From Porphyrobacter sp. CACIAM 03H1 (GTDB lineage Bacteria; Pseudomonadota; Alphaproteobacteria; Sphingomonadales; Sphingomonadaceae), in NCBI RefSeq assembly GCF_002215495.1, contig NZ_CP021378.1, positions 248,001 through 312,000 on the forward strand: a stretch of 64,000 bases of DNA, given 5' to 3'. Both the position numbers and the translations under genes were made by a program. Below the pieces are notes generated by a model. The model was not told where the DNA came from. It saw nothing but the letters and a program-made list of their open reading frames with translations, and did no database searches. This document shows, in pieces, positions 39,075-46,832 of the stretch (position 1 is the first letter of the stretch; each line of letters starts with the position of its first letter).

Positions 39075-41339
39075 ATGACCGATACCGCCACCCGCGCCGC
39101 CGCGCGCGCCGTCGTTGCCGCCCTGCTGCTCTCCGCCTCGGGCCTCGCCCATGCGCAGAGCGTTCCGATCGTGCAGCCGGGCGCGCCGGGCAAGGCGAGC
39201 AGGACGCTCTCCGCCGACGAGGCGACCAAGCTCGCGCAGGCGAGCTACACGCCGTCGGACGTCGCCTTCATGCAGCAAATGATCGTCCACCACCAGCAGG
39301 CGGTCGACATGGCGAAGCTGGTCAAGGACCGCACCAACACCGAGGAACTCAAGACCATCGCCGGCCGGATCGAATCCTCGCAGGCCGACGAGATCGCCTT
39401 CATGCGGGCCTGGCTCAAGGAGCGCGGCGAGCCGGTCGAGGACCCGGCGATGAAGGGCCACGGCCACCACATGCACCACATGATGAAGGGCATGGCCTCG
39501 CCCGAGGACATGAGGGCGCTGGCTGCGGCCAAGGGCACCGATTTCGACCGGAAGTTCCTGACCCTGATGATCGCCCACCACGACGGCGCGCTCGACATGG
39601 TGGAGACACTGCTCGACGAGGACGGCACCGCCGCCGATCCGGTGCTGTTCCAGTTCGTCGGCGACGTCGAGAGCGAGCAGAAGGCCGAGATCGGCAAGAT
39701 GGACAAGCTGCTCGCCAGCCTTTCGAGCGATCCGCGCTCGGGCCTTGCGGCGGGCTTCGACAATGCCGGCGAGGCGATCATGGGCCTCACCAAGGTTGCG
39801 AGCCTGAGAAAGCCCGCGGGCTTCTTCAACCCCGCCAACCCCGCCGACCTGCGCCCGCCGGTGCCGCCCAAGAAGGGCAAGGAGGAGAAGGCCGAAGCCG
39901 CGCCCGCGCCCGCCGCCGGGACCGCTCCGGCCGCCACCCCGCCCGCGCGGGAGGAGGAAGACCTCACCGAATTCGCCGAGCGTTCGCCGCTGCTCGACTT
40001 CGCCAACACCGACATGGCCTTCTTCGGCGATGTCATGGTCGCGGGCTCCTATCACGGCTTCAACATCTACAAGCTCGGCGCCGACGGCGTGCCCAACCTG
40101 ATGAGCTCTGTCGTGTGCCCCGGCGGGCAGGGCGACGTGTCGGTGGCGGGCAACATCCTCGTCATGAGCGTCGAGCAGACCCGCGGGCGGATCGACTGCG
40201 GGCTCGAGGGCGCCCCGGGCAAGGTCAACGAGGAACGCTTCCGCGGCCTTCGCATCTTCGACATCTCCGATCTCGCCCGCCCGGTGCAGGTCGGCGGGGT
40301 GCAGACCTGCCGCGGCAGCCACACCCACTCGATCGTCAGCGCCGACGACACGCGCCTCATCGTCTACAACTCGGGCACCGCCGGCATCCGCGACGAGAAG
40401 GAACTGGCGGGCTGCATCGGCGGCACCCCGGGCGACACGCGCACCGCGCTGTTCTCGATCGACGTGATCGAGATTCCGGTGGCGGACCCCTCCAAGGCCC
40501 GGATCGTCAAGAGCCCCCGCGTCTTCGCCGACGAGACCACCGGCGAGATCGCCGGCCTGTGGAAGGGCGGCGACCACGGCGACGGCACCCAGAACACCTC
40601 GCGCACCGACCAGTGCCACGACATCACCGTGTTCCCCGCATTGAAGCTGGCGGCGGGCGCGTGCTCGGGCAACGGCATCCTATTCGACATCGCCGATCCG
40701 CTGAACCCCAAGCGCATCGACGTCGTCACCGACACCGGCTTTGCCTACTGGCACTCGGCGACCTTCAACAATGACGGCACGAAGGTGATCTTCACCGACG
40801 AATGGGGCGGCGGCGGGCGTCCGCGCTGCAAGGCGAGCGACCCCAAGACCTGGGGTGCCAACGCGATCTACGACATCGTCGACGGCAAGCTGGTGTTCCG
40901 CGCCCACTACAAGATGCCCGCACCCCAGACCGACAAGGAAAACTGCGTCGCGCACAACGGCTCGATCATCCCGGTCCCGGGCCGCGATCTGTTCGCGCAG
41001 GCGTGGTACCAGGGCGGCCTTTCGGTGATGGACTTCACCGACAGCGCCAATCCCAAGGAGATCGCCTATTTCGACCGCGGGCCGATCGACATGAAGCAGA
41101 TGGTGCTGGGCGGCTACTGGTCGGTCTACTGGTACGGCGGCCACATCTACGGCACCGAGATCAGCCGCGGGATCGACGTTTTCGCCCTCGCCCCGTCCGA
41201 GCACCTGACCGAGGCCGAAATCGCCGCCGCGAAGGCCGCCAAGTTCGAGGACAACCGCTTCAACCCCCAGACCCAGACCCGCGTGACGTGGGACGCTGCC
41301 ACCATCGAAGCGGCGGAAGCGAGCCGCAAGGGGGGCTAG
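39075..41339 (+). CDS. DUF305-LVIVD fusion, exported
   Basis: 754-residue protein with signal peptide (about 1-28). The N-terminal half is a DUF305 ferritin-like domain with two copies of the His/Met motif: FMQQMIVHHQQAVDMA (about residues 66-80) and FLTLMIAHHDGALDM. Between them is a His/Met-rich stretch, KGHGHHMHHMMKGM, suggesting copper or other soft-metal binding. An Ala/Pro linker (about 275-300) leads to a C-terminal region of LVIVD-type repeats (GLRIFDISDLARPVQVGGV, GILFDIADPLNPKRI, GLSVMDFTDSANPKEI), predicted to form a beta-propeller. Function is unknown; the fusion suggests a secreted metal-binding propeller protein. Confidence 0.85.
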   Translation: MTDTATRAAARAVVAALLLSASGLAHAQSVPIVQPGAPGKASRTLSADEATKLAQASYTPSDVAFMQQMIVHHQQAVDMAKLVKDRTNTEELKTIAGRIESSQADEIAFMRAWLKERGEPVEDPAMKGHGHHMHHMMKGMASPEDMRALAAAKGTDFDRKFLTLMIAHHDGALDMVETLLDEDGTAADPVLFQFVGDVESEQKAEIGKMDKLLASLSSDPRSGLAAGFDNAGEAIMGLTKVASLRKPAGFFNPANPADLRPPVPPKKGKEEKAEAAPAPAAGTAPAATPPAREEEDLTEFAERSPLLDFANTDMAFFGDVMVAGSYHGFNIYKLGADGVPNLMSSVVCPGGQGDVSVAGNILVMSVEQTRGRIDCGLEGAPGKVNEERFRGLRIFDISDLARPVQVGGVQTCRGSHTHSIVSADDTRLIVYNSGTAGIRDEKELAGCIGGTPGDTRTALFSIDVIEIPVADPSKARIVKSPRVFADETTGEIAGLWKGGDHGDGTQNTSRTDQCHDITVFPALKLAAGACSGNGILFDIADPLNPKRIDVVTDTGFAYWHSATFNNDGTKVIFTDEWGGGGRPRCKASDPKTWGANAIYDIVDGKLVFRAHYKMPAPQTDKENCVAHNGSIIPVPGRDLFAQAWYQGGLSVMDFTDSANPKEIAYFDRGPIDMKQMVLGGYWSVYWYGGHIYGTEISRGIDVFALAPSEHLTEAEIAAAKAAKFEDNRFNPQTQTRVTWDAATIEAAEASRKGG

Positions 41340-41352
41340 GGCGCTCCCGACG

Positions 41353-41387
41353 CCCCGCCGCCCGGGCAAAACCCGGGGTGGCGGGGG
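41353..41387. terminator. GC-rich hairpin downstream of the DUF305-LVIVD gene
   Basis: CCCCGCC-GCCCGGG and CCCGGGG-T-GGCGGGG surround a CAAAA loop. It is 14 bases after the stop codon and is terminator-like, without a T-tract. Confidence 0.5.
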
Positions 41388-41426
41388 TGCCGGGGCCGCC
41401 GTGACGAGGGTTGCGACGGGAGAGAA

Positions 41427-42047
41427 ATGGTGATGCTCGCAATAGTCCTGCTCTCCCTCGCCGCCAGCGATCCGCAGCCGCCCCCGCGCGCGGTCTTCGA
41501 ACAGCCGCCGGTGGCCGTCGAGCCGGAGGGGCCGGTCGAGGCCGTGCTGCTCCACCCCCTGTTCCGCGAACCCTTCGTCTGCGGCGATCACGCGGCGGGG
41601 GAAGAGGCGATCGCCGGCGATGCGCTCGGCACGGATTGCCAGATCATCGGCGACACGCGCGGCGCGGGCCGCGGCTTCGGCCGGCTCTACCGGACCGACG
41701 GCAAACGCAACGAGGACTGGTATTCCTGGGGCGCCGAGGTGCTCGCCCCGGCCGACGGCGTGATCGTCGGTCTACTGCCCAATCCCCGGGTCAACGAACC
41801 CGGCACGAGAGGCAAGCCGCCCGCAGGCCTGCTCCAGATCCGGACCCCCGGCGGGGCGGTGATCCTGATGGCGCACCTCACCGATTTTGCGGTCGCGCCG
41901 GGAGACAGCGTCACCGCGGGACAGGTGGTCGCGCGGGTTGGCAACAATGGCCCTTCCTATGCACCCCACGTCCACGTGGGCGCCTCGCGCGGTGCCACGC
42001 CGCTCCAGATCCGCTGGGACCAGAAGGCGATGGGAGCCACCCCCTGA
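41427..42047 (+). CDS. M23-like peptidoglycan peptidase, possibly non-canonical
   Basis: 206-residue protein with an N-terminal hydrophobic start (MLAIVLLSLAAS) that suggests export. The C-terminal half matches the lysostaphin/M23 LytM fold: EVLAPADGVIVGLLPN, GGAVILMAHL, GDSVTAGQVVARVGNNG and the closing HVHVGAS zinc motif. The first zinc motif (HxxxD in standard members) is replaced by NEDWYSWGAEV, so the first His is missing and catalysis is uncertain. GGGAGAG precedes the ATG at 41427. Confidence 0.78.
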   Translation: MVMLAIVLLSLAASDPQPPPRAVFEQPPVAVEPEGPVEAVLLHPLFREPFVCGDHAAGEEAIAGDALGTDCQIIGDTRGAGRGFGRLYRTDGKRNEDWYSWGAEVLAPADGVIVGLLPNPRVNEPGTRGKPPAGLLQIRTPGGAVILMAHLTDFAVAPGDSVTAGQVVARVGNNGPSYAPHVHVGASRGATPLQIRWDQKAMGATP

Positions 42048-42240
42048 GGCCGGCCGCAAGCCGGGCATGATCCGCCCTTTGCGCCAGCGGCCGGCACTCC
42101 CGAAACCCGACCTTTCTCGCGCTTTCCTACCGGCGGGCTTCCCGCTAGCCTCGGGCGGTTCTTTCGCATTGTCGATGCCGCGCGCCATCGCCGCGCAAGG
42201 CTGTCCAGCTCCCCGTCAGGGCGAGAAAACGCAGAACACG

Positions 42241-42332
42241 GTGTCAACTTCGGTTTTGCCGAGCAACACGCTGAAATGTCACCCGAAATCCCGTAGGAAA
42301 TCGAAGTTTACAGTGTCAACTTTGTAAACTTC
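42241..42332. repeat. Direct repeat and inverted repeat in the 42 kb intergenic gap
   Basis: GTGTCAACTT occurs at 42241-42250 and again at 42313-42322. The second copy is the exact loop of a perfect inverted repeat GAAGTTTACA (42303-42312) / TGTAAACTTC (42323-42332). The 288 bases between the M23-like and hydroxylase genes hold no gene; this A/T-rich patch is their only structured part. Confidence 0.55.
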
Positions 42333-42335
42333 GCC

Positions 42336-43214
42336 CTAGCCTTCCGCCGCCTGCTTCTTCTCGAGCCACGGGCGCAAGGGGAAGAGCCACTGCTCCTTGA
42401 TCGACAGCCGCTTGCGATCGTCCTGCCCGACAATCGCGCTCTCGCCTTCCTTGTAGGTGCCGAACACCCTATCCCAGAAGATCACCGAATTGCCGTAGTT
42501 GCAGCGCGTGTCCTCGTAGCTGAGGGCGGTGTGGTGCAGCGAGTGGTTGCGGATGGTGGTGAAGAAGAAGCCGTACCAGATCGGCGGATCGGCCTTGACG
42601 TTGGCGTGGGCATAGGTCGCGATGGCGCCCCCGACGGTGAAGCTGGCGAACAGGGCGTTGAGATCGACATCGAGCAGCGCGGTCACCCCGAGGCTGATCA
42701 GGAACAGCTCGATCGGATTGCCGATATAACCCTTCATCGCGTTGAGCTGGGTCACGTGGTGGTGCGGTGCGTGGGTCAGCCACAGGGGCGTCCAGTTGTG
42801 CATCGCGCGGTGCATCCAGTACTGGCCGAACTCGAAGGTGAACAGCACCACCATGACCTGCACGAGGAAGGGCAGCTCGGCGAGCCAGGGGGTGCCGATG
42901 CCCCAATCCGCCTTCAGTTCGCGCAGGGGCGAGTTGACCAGCGTGTCGGAGAGATAGCCGATCACGAGGAAGCCGAAGGCGGTGTAGAAGATGTCGGTCG
43001 CGAGCTCCGTGCGGTTGATGCGCCAGCCCTCGTGCCGCTCGAACACCAGCTCGAGCAGCTGGACGAAGACGATGGTGGTGACCGCGACCAGCGGGAGCGT
43101 CCAGGGTTGCTCGACAAGGCCGGCAGGCGCGAGGCCCCAGAAGGCGAGGATCGCCGCAAGCGTCGCGGGCGGCAGAAGGTTGACGAGAGACTGTTTCACC
43201 GGATCGCACCCCAA
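42336..43214 (-). CDS. Fatty acid hydroxylase / sterol desaturase family protein
   Basis: 292-residue membrane di-iron oxygenase-family protein with several hydrophobic helices. The histidine clusters HRAMHN (HX3H), HAPHHH and HSLHHT are all present, so the metal site looks complete. Substrate (fatty acid, carotenoid or hopanoid-like lipid) cannot be told. A GTG at 43199 (VKQSLVNLL) is an alternative start. It lies 79 bases after the NTF2-like gene on the same strand and may be the last member of the E1/lipoyl cluster. Confidence 0.87.
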   Translation of the reverse strand: MGCDPVKQSLVNLLPPATLAAILAFWGLAPAGLVEQPWTLPLVAVTTIVFVQLLELVFERHEGWRINRTELATDIFYTAFGFLVIGYLSDTLVNSPLRELKADWGIGTPWLAELPFLVQVMVVLFTFEFGQYWMHRAMHNWTPLWLTHAPHHHVTQLNAMKGYIGNPIELFLISLGVTALLDVDLNALFASFTVGGAIATYAHANVKADPPIWYGFFFTTIRNHSLHHTALSYEDTRCNYGNSVIFWDRVFGTYKEGESAIVGQDDRKRLSIKEQWLFPLRPWLEKKQAAEG

Positions 43215-43293
43215 TTTGGCCCCACGCTGTAGGGCCGCGTCCCGGAGCCGGAGAATACGCCATTCTGCGCAGGGCGTCGAGAGGGGGCGCCGG

Positions 43294-43680
43294 TCACGCC
43301 CGGGCGGCGACCTCGGCGGCGTCGAAATAGTGGATGCTCAGGGTCTTCAGGAGCCCGTCCTCGAAGGTGCCGGCCTCGCAGATCGTCTGGGTGAAGGGCT
43401 CGGAGCCGTCCTTGGGGTGCATGGTGAGGCGGATCACCATCACCGCATGGGTCTCGCCCCCGGTGCAGTCGAGGATCTCGAGGTGGGTGTTCGCCCAGGT
43501 GCCGTACATGGCGGCGGCGCAGCGCTGGAGCGCGTCCCTGCCCCGCCACTCGCCCGCGAAGGGCAGCGAGTTCGCCTCGTAGAGCACGAAGTCGGGGTGG
43601 ATCAGCGCCTCGACCGCGTCCCAGTCGCGGGTGCCGGCGGTGGCGTAGACCTTCGCCAGCATTTCCCGGGGACTAGCCAC
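43294..43680 (-). CDS. NTF2/SnoaL-like protein
   Basis: 128-residue protein with the cone-shaped alpha+beta NTF2 fold pattern: AKVYATAGTRDWDAVEALIHPDFVLYE, then FAGEWRGRDALQRCAAAM and the later MVIRLTMHPKDGSEPFTQTICEAGTFEDGLL. Members are ligand-binding proteins or small enzymes such as cyclases and isomerases. Translation is best from GTG at 43680, with GAGGAGGG embedded in the end of the lipoyl gene; no ATG fits. The gap to that gene is 5 bases, so it is in the same operon and probably handles its product or substrate. Confidence 0.75.
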   Translation of the reverse strand: MASPREMLAKVYATAGTRDWDAVEALIHPDFVLYEANSLPFAGEWRGRDALQRCAAAMYGTWANTHLEILDCTGGETHAVMVIRLTMHPKDGSEPFTQTICEAGTFEDGLLKTLSIHYFDAAEVAARA

Positions 43681-43685
43681 GATGA

Positions 43686-43922
43686 TCAGCCCTCCTCGAT
43701 CGTGCCGATCAGATCGCCAACCTTGTAGACCGCGCCTTCCTCGCCGGTGGGGTGGATGATCCCGCTGGCTTGGGCCTCGATCTCTGTGGTGCTCTTGTCG
43801 GTCTCGACGGTGTAGATGATGTCGCCCTTCGCGACCCGCTCGCCATCGCCGAACATCCATTCGACGAGGGTCATTTCGACGGCGCTCATGCCGAGCTTGG
43901 GGATGCGGATTTCCGTGGCCAT
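43686..43922 (-). CDS. Stand-alone lipoyl-domain protein
   Basis: 78-residue protein consisting of a single lipoyl/biotinyl domain, with the modified lysine expected at K43 in VETDKSTTEIEA and the conserved GDxIxTIE ending (VGDLIGTIEEG). Full-length dehydrogenase E2 subunits have this domain followed by a subunit-binding and a large acyltransferase domain; neither is here or elsewhere in the window. It overlaps the E1-beta stop by one base. It is probably a free acyl carrier for the adjacent E1 pair. Confidence 0.9.
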   Translation of the reverse strand: MATEIRIPKLGMSAVEMTLVEWMFGDGERVAKGDIIYTVETDKSTTEIEAQASGIIHPTGEEGAVYKVGDLIGTIEEG

Positions 43923-44908
43923 TAGAGCTTTCCGAGAGAGGCTTTGATCTGTTCGACGATCTGCGGCTTGGTCGGGATCCACGCCTGTTCGAGGTGGCTG
44001 GCGAAGGGCACTGCCGAGAAGGTCCCGCCGATGCGCCGCACCGGGCCCTTGAGCTGGTCCCAGCACTTCTCCTGGATGTTGGCGGCGAGTTCCGCCCCGG
44101 TGCCGAAGGGCCGCACCGCCTCGTGCAGGGTGAGCGCGCGGCCCGTCTTGCGAACCGATGCCAGCACCGTCGCCTCGTCGTAGGGGGCGATGGTCCGGAG
44201 GTCGACGACCTCCACGCTGATGCCCTCCTTGGCGAGGTCCTCGGCCACCGCGAGCGCGTCGAGCACGGTGCGGCCATAGGTGATGATCGAGATGTCGGTC
44301 CCCTCCCGCGCAACCGCCGCCTTGCCGAGCGGCACGCGGTAGCCCGGGCCCGGGTCTTCCGCCTTGAGGCCGTAGCACAGGATGTTCTCGATGAAGATCA
44401 CCGGGTCATTGGCGTCGATCGAGGCGCGCATCAGCCCGCGCGCGTCGGCGGGGTTGGACGGCGTCACCACATGGATGCCCGCGACGTGCGCGAACCACGC
44501 CTCGAGCATGTCCGAGTGCTGCCCGCCGAAGCCGACGCCCACGCCGGTGGTGGTGCGGATCACGATCGGGCACGGGGTCTGCCCGCCGCTCATGAAGCGA
44601 AGCTTGGCGGCGTGGTTGACGATCTGGTCCATGCACACGCCGACGAAGTTCATCAGCATGATCTCGGCGATAGGCCGCTGCCCGGCGAGCGCCGCGCCCA
44701 CCGCCGCACCGACGATGGCGGTCTCGGAGATCGGCGTCGCGCGGATGCGGTGTTCGCCATATTTCTCGGTCAGGCCGGCGGTGACCTTGAACACCCCGCC
44801 GCCCTGCTTGGCGGAAACGTCCTCGCCGAGGCAGAAGACGCCCGGATCCTCCGCCATCGCCTCGTCGATCGCAAGGTTCAGCGCCTGGGTCATGGTGATC
44901 TGGGCCAT
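43922..44908 (-). CDS. 2-oxoacid/acetoin dehydrogenase E1 component, beta subunit
   Basis: 328-residue beta subunit of a thiamine-diphosphate-dependent dehydrogenase, of the pyruvate/acetoin type: TMTQALNLAIDEAMAEDPGVFCLGEDV, HRIRATPISETAIVGAAVGAALAG, then TPSNPADARGLMRASIDANDPVIFIEN. The alpha start codon overlaps its stop-start junction (TGATG), so alpha and beta are coupled. The substrate is undetermined: pyruvate, acetoin and branched-chain 2-oxoacids are all used by relatives. Confidence 0.93.
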   Translation of the reverse strand: MAQITMTQALNLAIDEAMAEDPGVFCLGEDVSAKQGGGVFKVTAGLTEKYGEHRIRATPISETAIVGAAVGAALAGQRPIAEIMLMNFVGVCMDQIVNHAAKLRFMSGGQTPCPIVIRTTTGVGVGFGGQHSDMLEAWFAHVAGIHVVTPSNPADARGLMRASIDANDPVIFIENILCYGLKAEDPGPGYRVPLGKAAVAREGTDISIITYGRTVLDALAVAEDLAKEGISVEVVDLRTIAPYDEATVLASVRKTGRALTLHEAVRPFGTGAELAANIQEKCWDQLKGPVRRIGGTFSAVPFASHLEQAWIPTKPQIVEQIKASLGKL

Positions 44909-45876
44909 CAGGCGGTCTCCTCCAGCACGTCCTTGTAGATTTCGTCGGTATCCGGCAGCGGGGCGGCGAGCGCGTGTTCGACCGCTGCGTTGATCTGGGC
45001 ATCGATGTCGGCGACGATCGCGTCCAGCTCTTCCTCGGTGAACTGGTAGTCGAGCATCACCTTGCGCAGCTTGGGCAGCGGGTCCTCGGCCTTCATCTCG
45101 GCGATGTGCTCGGGCGGCATGTAGCTGAAGTCGCTGCCGAAGAAGTGGCCCATCATGCGGTAGCACATGGCCTCGACCAGCGTCGGCCCCTCGCCGCGGC
45201 GGGCGCGGTCGACCGCTTCCTTCACCGCCGGGTAGATCTGATGGACATCATTGCCGTCGACCGTCACCCCCGGCATCCCGTAGCCCGCCGCGCGGCTCGC
45301 GATGTTGGGGCTGTCGGTGTGGTCGGCATAGGCGGTGTGCTCGCCGTAGCGGTTGTTCTGGCACAGGAAGACGACCGGCAGCTTGTAGAGCTGGGCCATG
45401 TTCATCGCTTCGTGGAAGCCGCCGATATTGGCCGCACCGTCGCCGAAGCTGACGAGGGTCACGCGCCCGTCGCCGTTGTTCTGACTCGCCATGGCGAGGC
45501 CGTTGGCGATCGGAAGGCCCGAGCCGACCACGCCGGTCGTCACCATGATGCCGGTCTCGGGATCGGTGATGTGCATGGTGCCGCCCTTGCCCTTGCAGGT
45601 GCCTGTCGCCTTGCCGAGGCATTCGCCCCACCACTTCTCCATCGGGATGCCCTTGGCGGTCTGCTCGCCCTGCCCGCGATAGGTGCAGACGACGTAATCG
45701 TCCTTCTCCAGCGCCGCCATCGCCGCGGCCGAGACCAGCTCCTGCCCGCGCACGCAGTAATACATCACCGCGACCTTGCCGCCCATCAGCAGCTCGCGGA
45801 ACTTCTCGTCGGTGCGGTTCACCTTCATCGTGCGGGTGTAGATGTCGAGCAGCTTGTCGCGGTCGATCTGCGCCAT
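44908..45876 (-). CDS. 2-oxoacid/acetoin dehydrogenase E1 component, alpha subunit
   Basis: 322-residue alpha subunit binding thiamine diphosphate, shown by the GDGAANIGGFHEAMNMAQLYK...CQNN motif, which starts GDG and ends NN, and by RGQGEQTAKGIPMEKWWGE for the heterotetramer interface. The ATG at 45876 (MAQIDRDKLL) has GGAAGGTAAGGAAG upstream; an in-frame TTG at 45894 is a weaker choice. It begins the coupled trio alpha-beta-lipoyl and follows a palindromic repeat. Confidence 0.93.
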   Translation of the reverse strand: MAQIDRDKLLDIYTRTMKVNRTDEKFRELLMGGKVAVMYYCVRGQELVSAAAMAALEKDDYVVCTYRGQGEQTAKGIPMEKWWGECLGKATGTCKGKGGTMHITDPETGIMVTTGVVGSGLPIANGLAMASQNNGDGRVTLVSFGDGAANIGGFHEAMNMAQLYKLPVVFLCQNNRYGEHTAYADHTDSPNIASRAAGYGMPGVTVDGNDVHQIYPAVKEAVDRARRGEGPTLVEAMCYRMMGHFFGSDFSYMPPEHIAEMKAEDPLPKLRKVMLDYQFTEEELDAIVADIDAQINAAVEHALAAPLPDTDEIYKDVLEETA

Positions 45877-45898
45877 GTCTTCCTTACCTTCCAAGGTT

Positions 45899-45966
45899 CC
45901 GTTCGTGTCGAGCGAAGTCGAGACACCCCGCTTGCATGCCTCTCGACGACGCTCGAGGCGAAGGGG
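45899..45966. repeat. Dispersed palindromic element, subtype B, upstream of the E1-alpha gene
   Basis: CCGTTCGTGTCGAGCGAAGT at the left and CGACGCTCGAGGCGAAGGGG at the right can fold together. It lies in the 99-base gap between the SDR stop and the E1-alpha start, so it is probably transcribed within the operon and may affect expression of downstream genes. Confidence 0.78.
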
Positions 45967-45975
45967 GTTGCTCTG

Positions 45976-46740
45976 TTAGAACTGCACTCTCTGGGTGAAG
46001 CCGCCGTCTACCACGATGTTCGCGCCGGTCATGTAGGGCACCGCCGGGCTCGCCACGAAGACGATCGCCTTGGCGACCTCGACCGGCTCGCCGAAGCGGC
46101 CCGTGGGCATCTTGGCGAGCGTCGCATCGAACAGCGGCTTCATGTGCTCCTCGATGATCTCCCAGTTGCCGCCCTTGTAGTAGATCGCGCCCGGGCTGAC
46201 GGTGTTCACGCGGATGCCCTTGGCCGCCATCGCCTGGCTGAGCTGCGAGGCATAGGTGATCAGCGCCGCCTTGATCGCGTTGAAGGGGTTGGGGGCGATG
46301 AAGGTCTCGAGCGCGGCGGTCGAGGACAGCATGACGATCGAGCCGGTGCCCGACTTCTCGAGGTGGGGCGTGAGGGTCTCGACCGCATAGGCCGCGCCCT
46401 TCAGGTCCATGTCGAGACACGCCTGCCAGTCGCCCGCGCCGCCGGTGCCCGAGGCGCTGGCGGTGTGGACGAAGATGTCACAGCCGCCGAGTTCGGCCAC
46501 GGCCTTTTCCAGCCACGCCTGGTAGGCCTCGGTGCCGCTCGCCATGTCGAAGACTTCGGCGAAGACCTTGCCGGGGCCTGCAGCGTCGATCGCGGCCTTG
46601 GCGGCCTCGATCTTGTCTTCCTTGCGCGAGAAGAAGGCGACATCCGCACCCTCGGCGGCGAACAGCTTGAGGGATTCGAGGCCGAGCCCGTGGGCCCCGC
46701 CGTTCATGATGACCTTCTTGCCCTTCAGTCCCAGATCCAT
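45976..46740 (-). CDS. SDR-family oxidoreductase, catalytic Tyr replaced by Phe
   Basis: 254-residue short-chain dehydrogenase/reductase of normal length. The cofactor-binding glycine motif is present (NGGAHGLG, residues 13-20), as are the active-site Ser (LSSTAA, about 139-140) and the late segment PGRF-like PTGRFGEPVEVAKAIVFVAS. At the catalytic YxxxK the sequence is F153-N-A-I-K157 (NPFNAIKAALIT), encoded by an unambiguous TTC; a Phe cannot donate the proton, so activity may be lost or altered. Its position at the head of the E1/lipoyl gene cluster suggests a linked function. Confidence 0.9.
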   Translation of the reverse strand: MDLGLKGKKVIMNGGAHGLGLESLKLFAAEGADVAFFSRKEDKIEAAKAAIDAAGPGKVFAEVFDMASGTEAYQAWLEKAVAELGGCDIFVHTASASGTGGAGDWQACLDMDLKGAAYAVETLTPHLEKSGTGSIVMLSSTAALETFIAPNPFNAIKAALITYASQLSQAMAAKGIRVNTVSPGAIYYKGGNWEIIEEHMKPLFDATLAKMPTGRFGEPVEVAKAIVFVASPAVPYMTGANIVVDGGFTQRVQF

Positions 46741-46804
46741 CGCGCCTCTCCCCGGCTTGTGCTTGTGATCCGAGGGGATAGCCCAGCGGGCGGGTGGGGC
46801 GTAT

Positions 46805-46818
46805 CGTCAATTTTGACG
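46805..46818. promoter_or_regulatory. Small inverted repeat upstream of the SDR gene
   Basis: CGTCAA-TT-TTGACG, about 65 bases ahead of the SDR ATG and 15 bases after the GH15 stop. It could be an operator for the SDR/E1/lipoyl cluster or a short termination element; the sequence alone cannot decide. Confidence 0.3.
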
Positions 46819-46832
46819 GGGTGGCCGCCGCT

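Noticed and set aside
40000..41339. C-terminal half of the DUF305 protein as a separate gene
   Set aside because: The frame is continuous with the signal peptide and DUF305 part, with no internal ribosome-binding site or stop; a single fused protein is the simplest reading.
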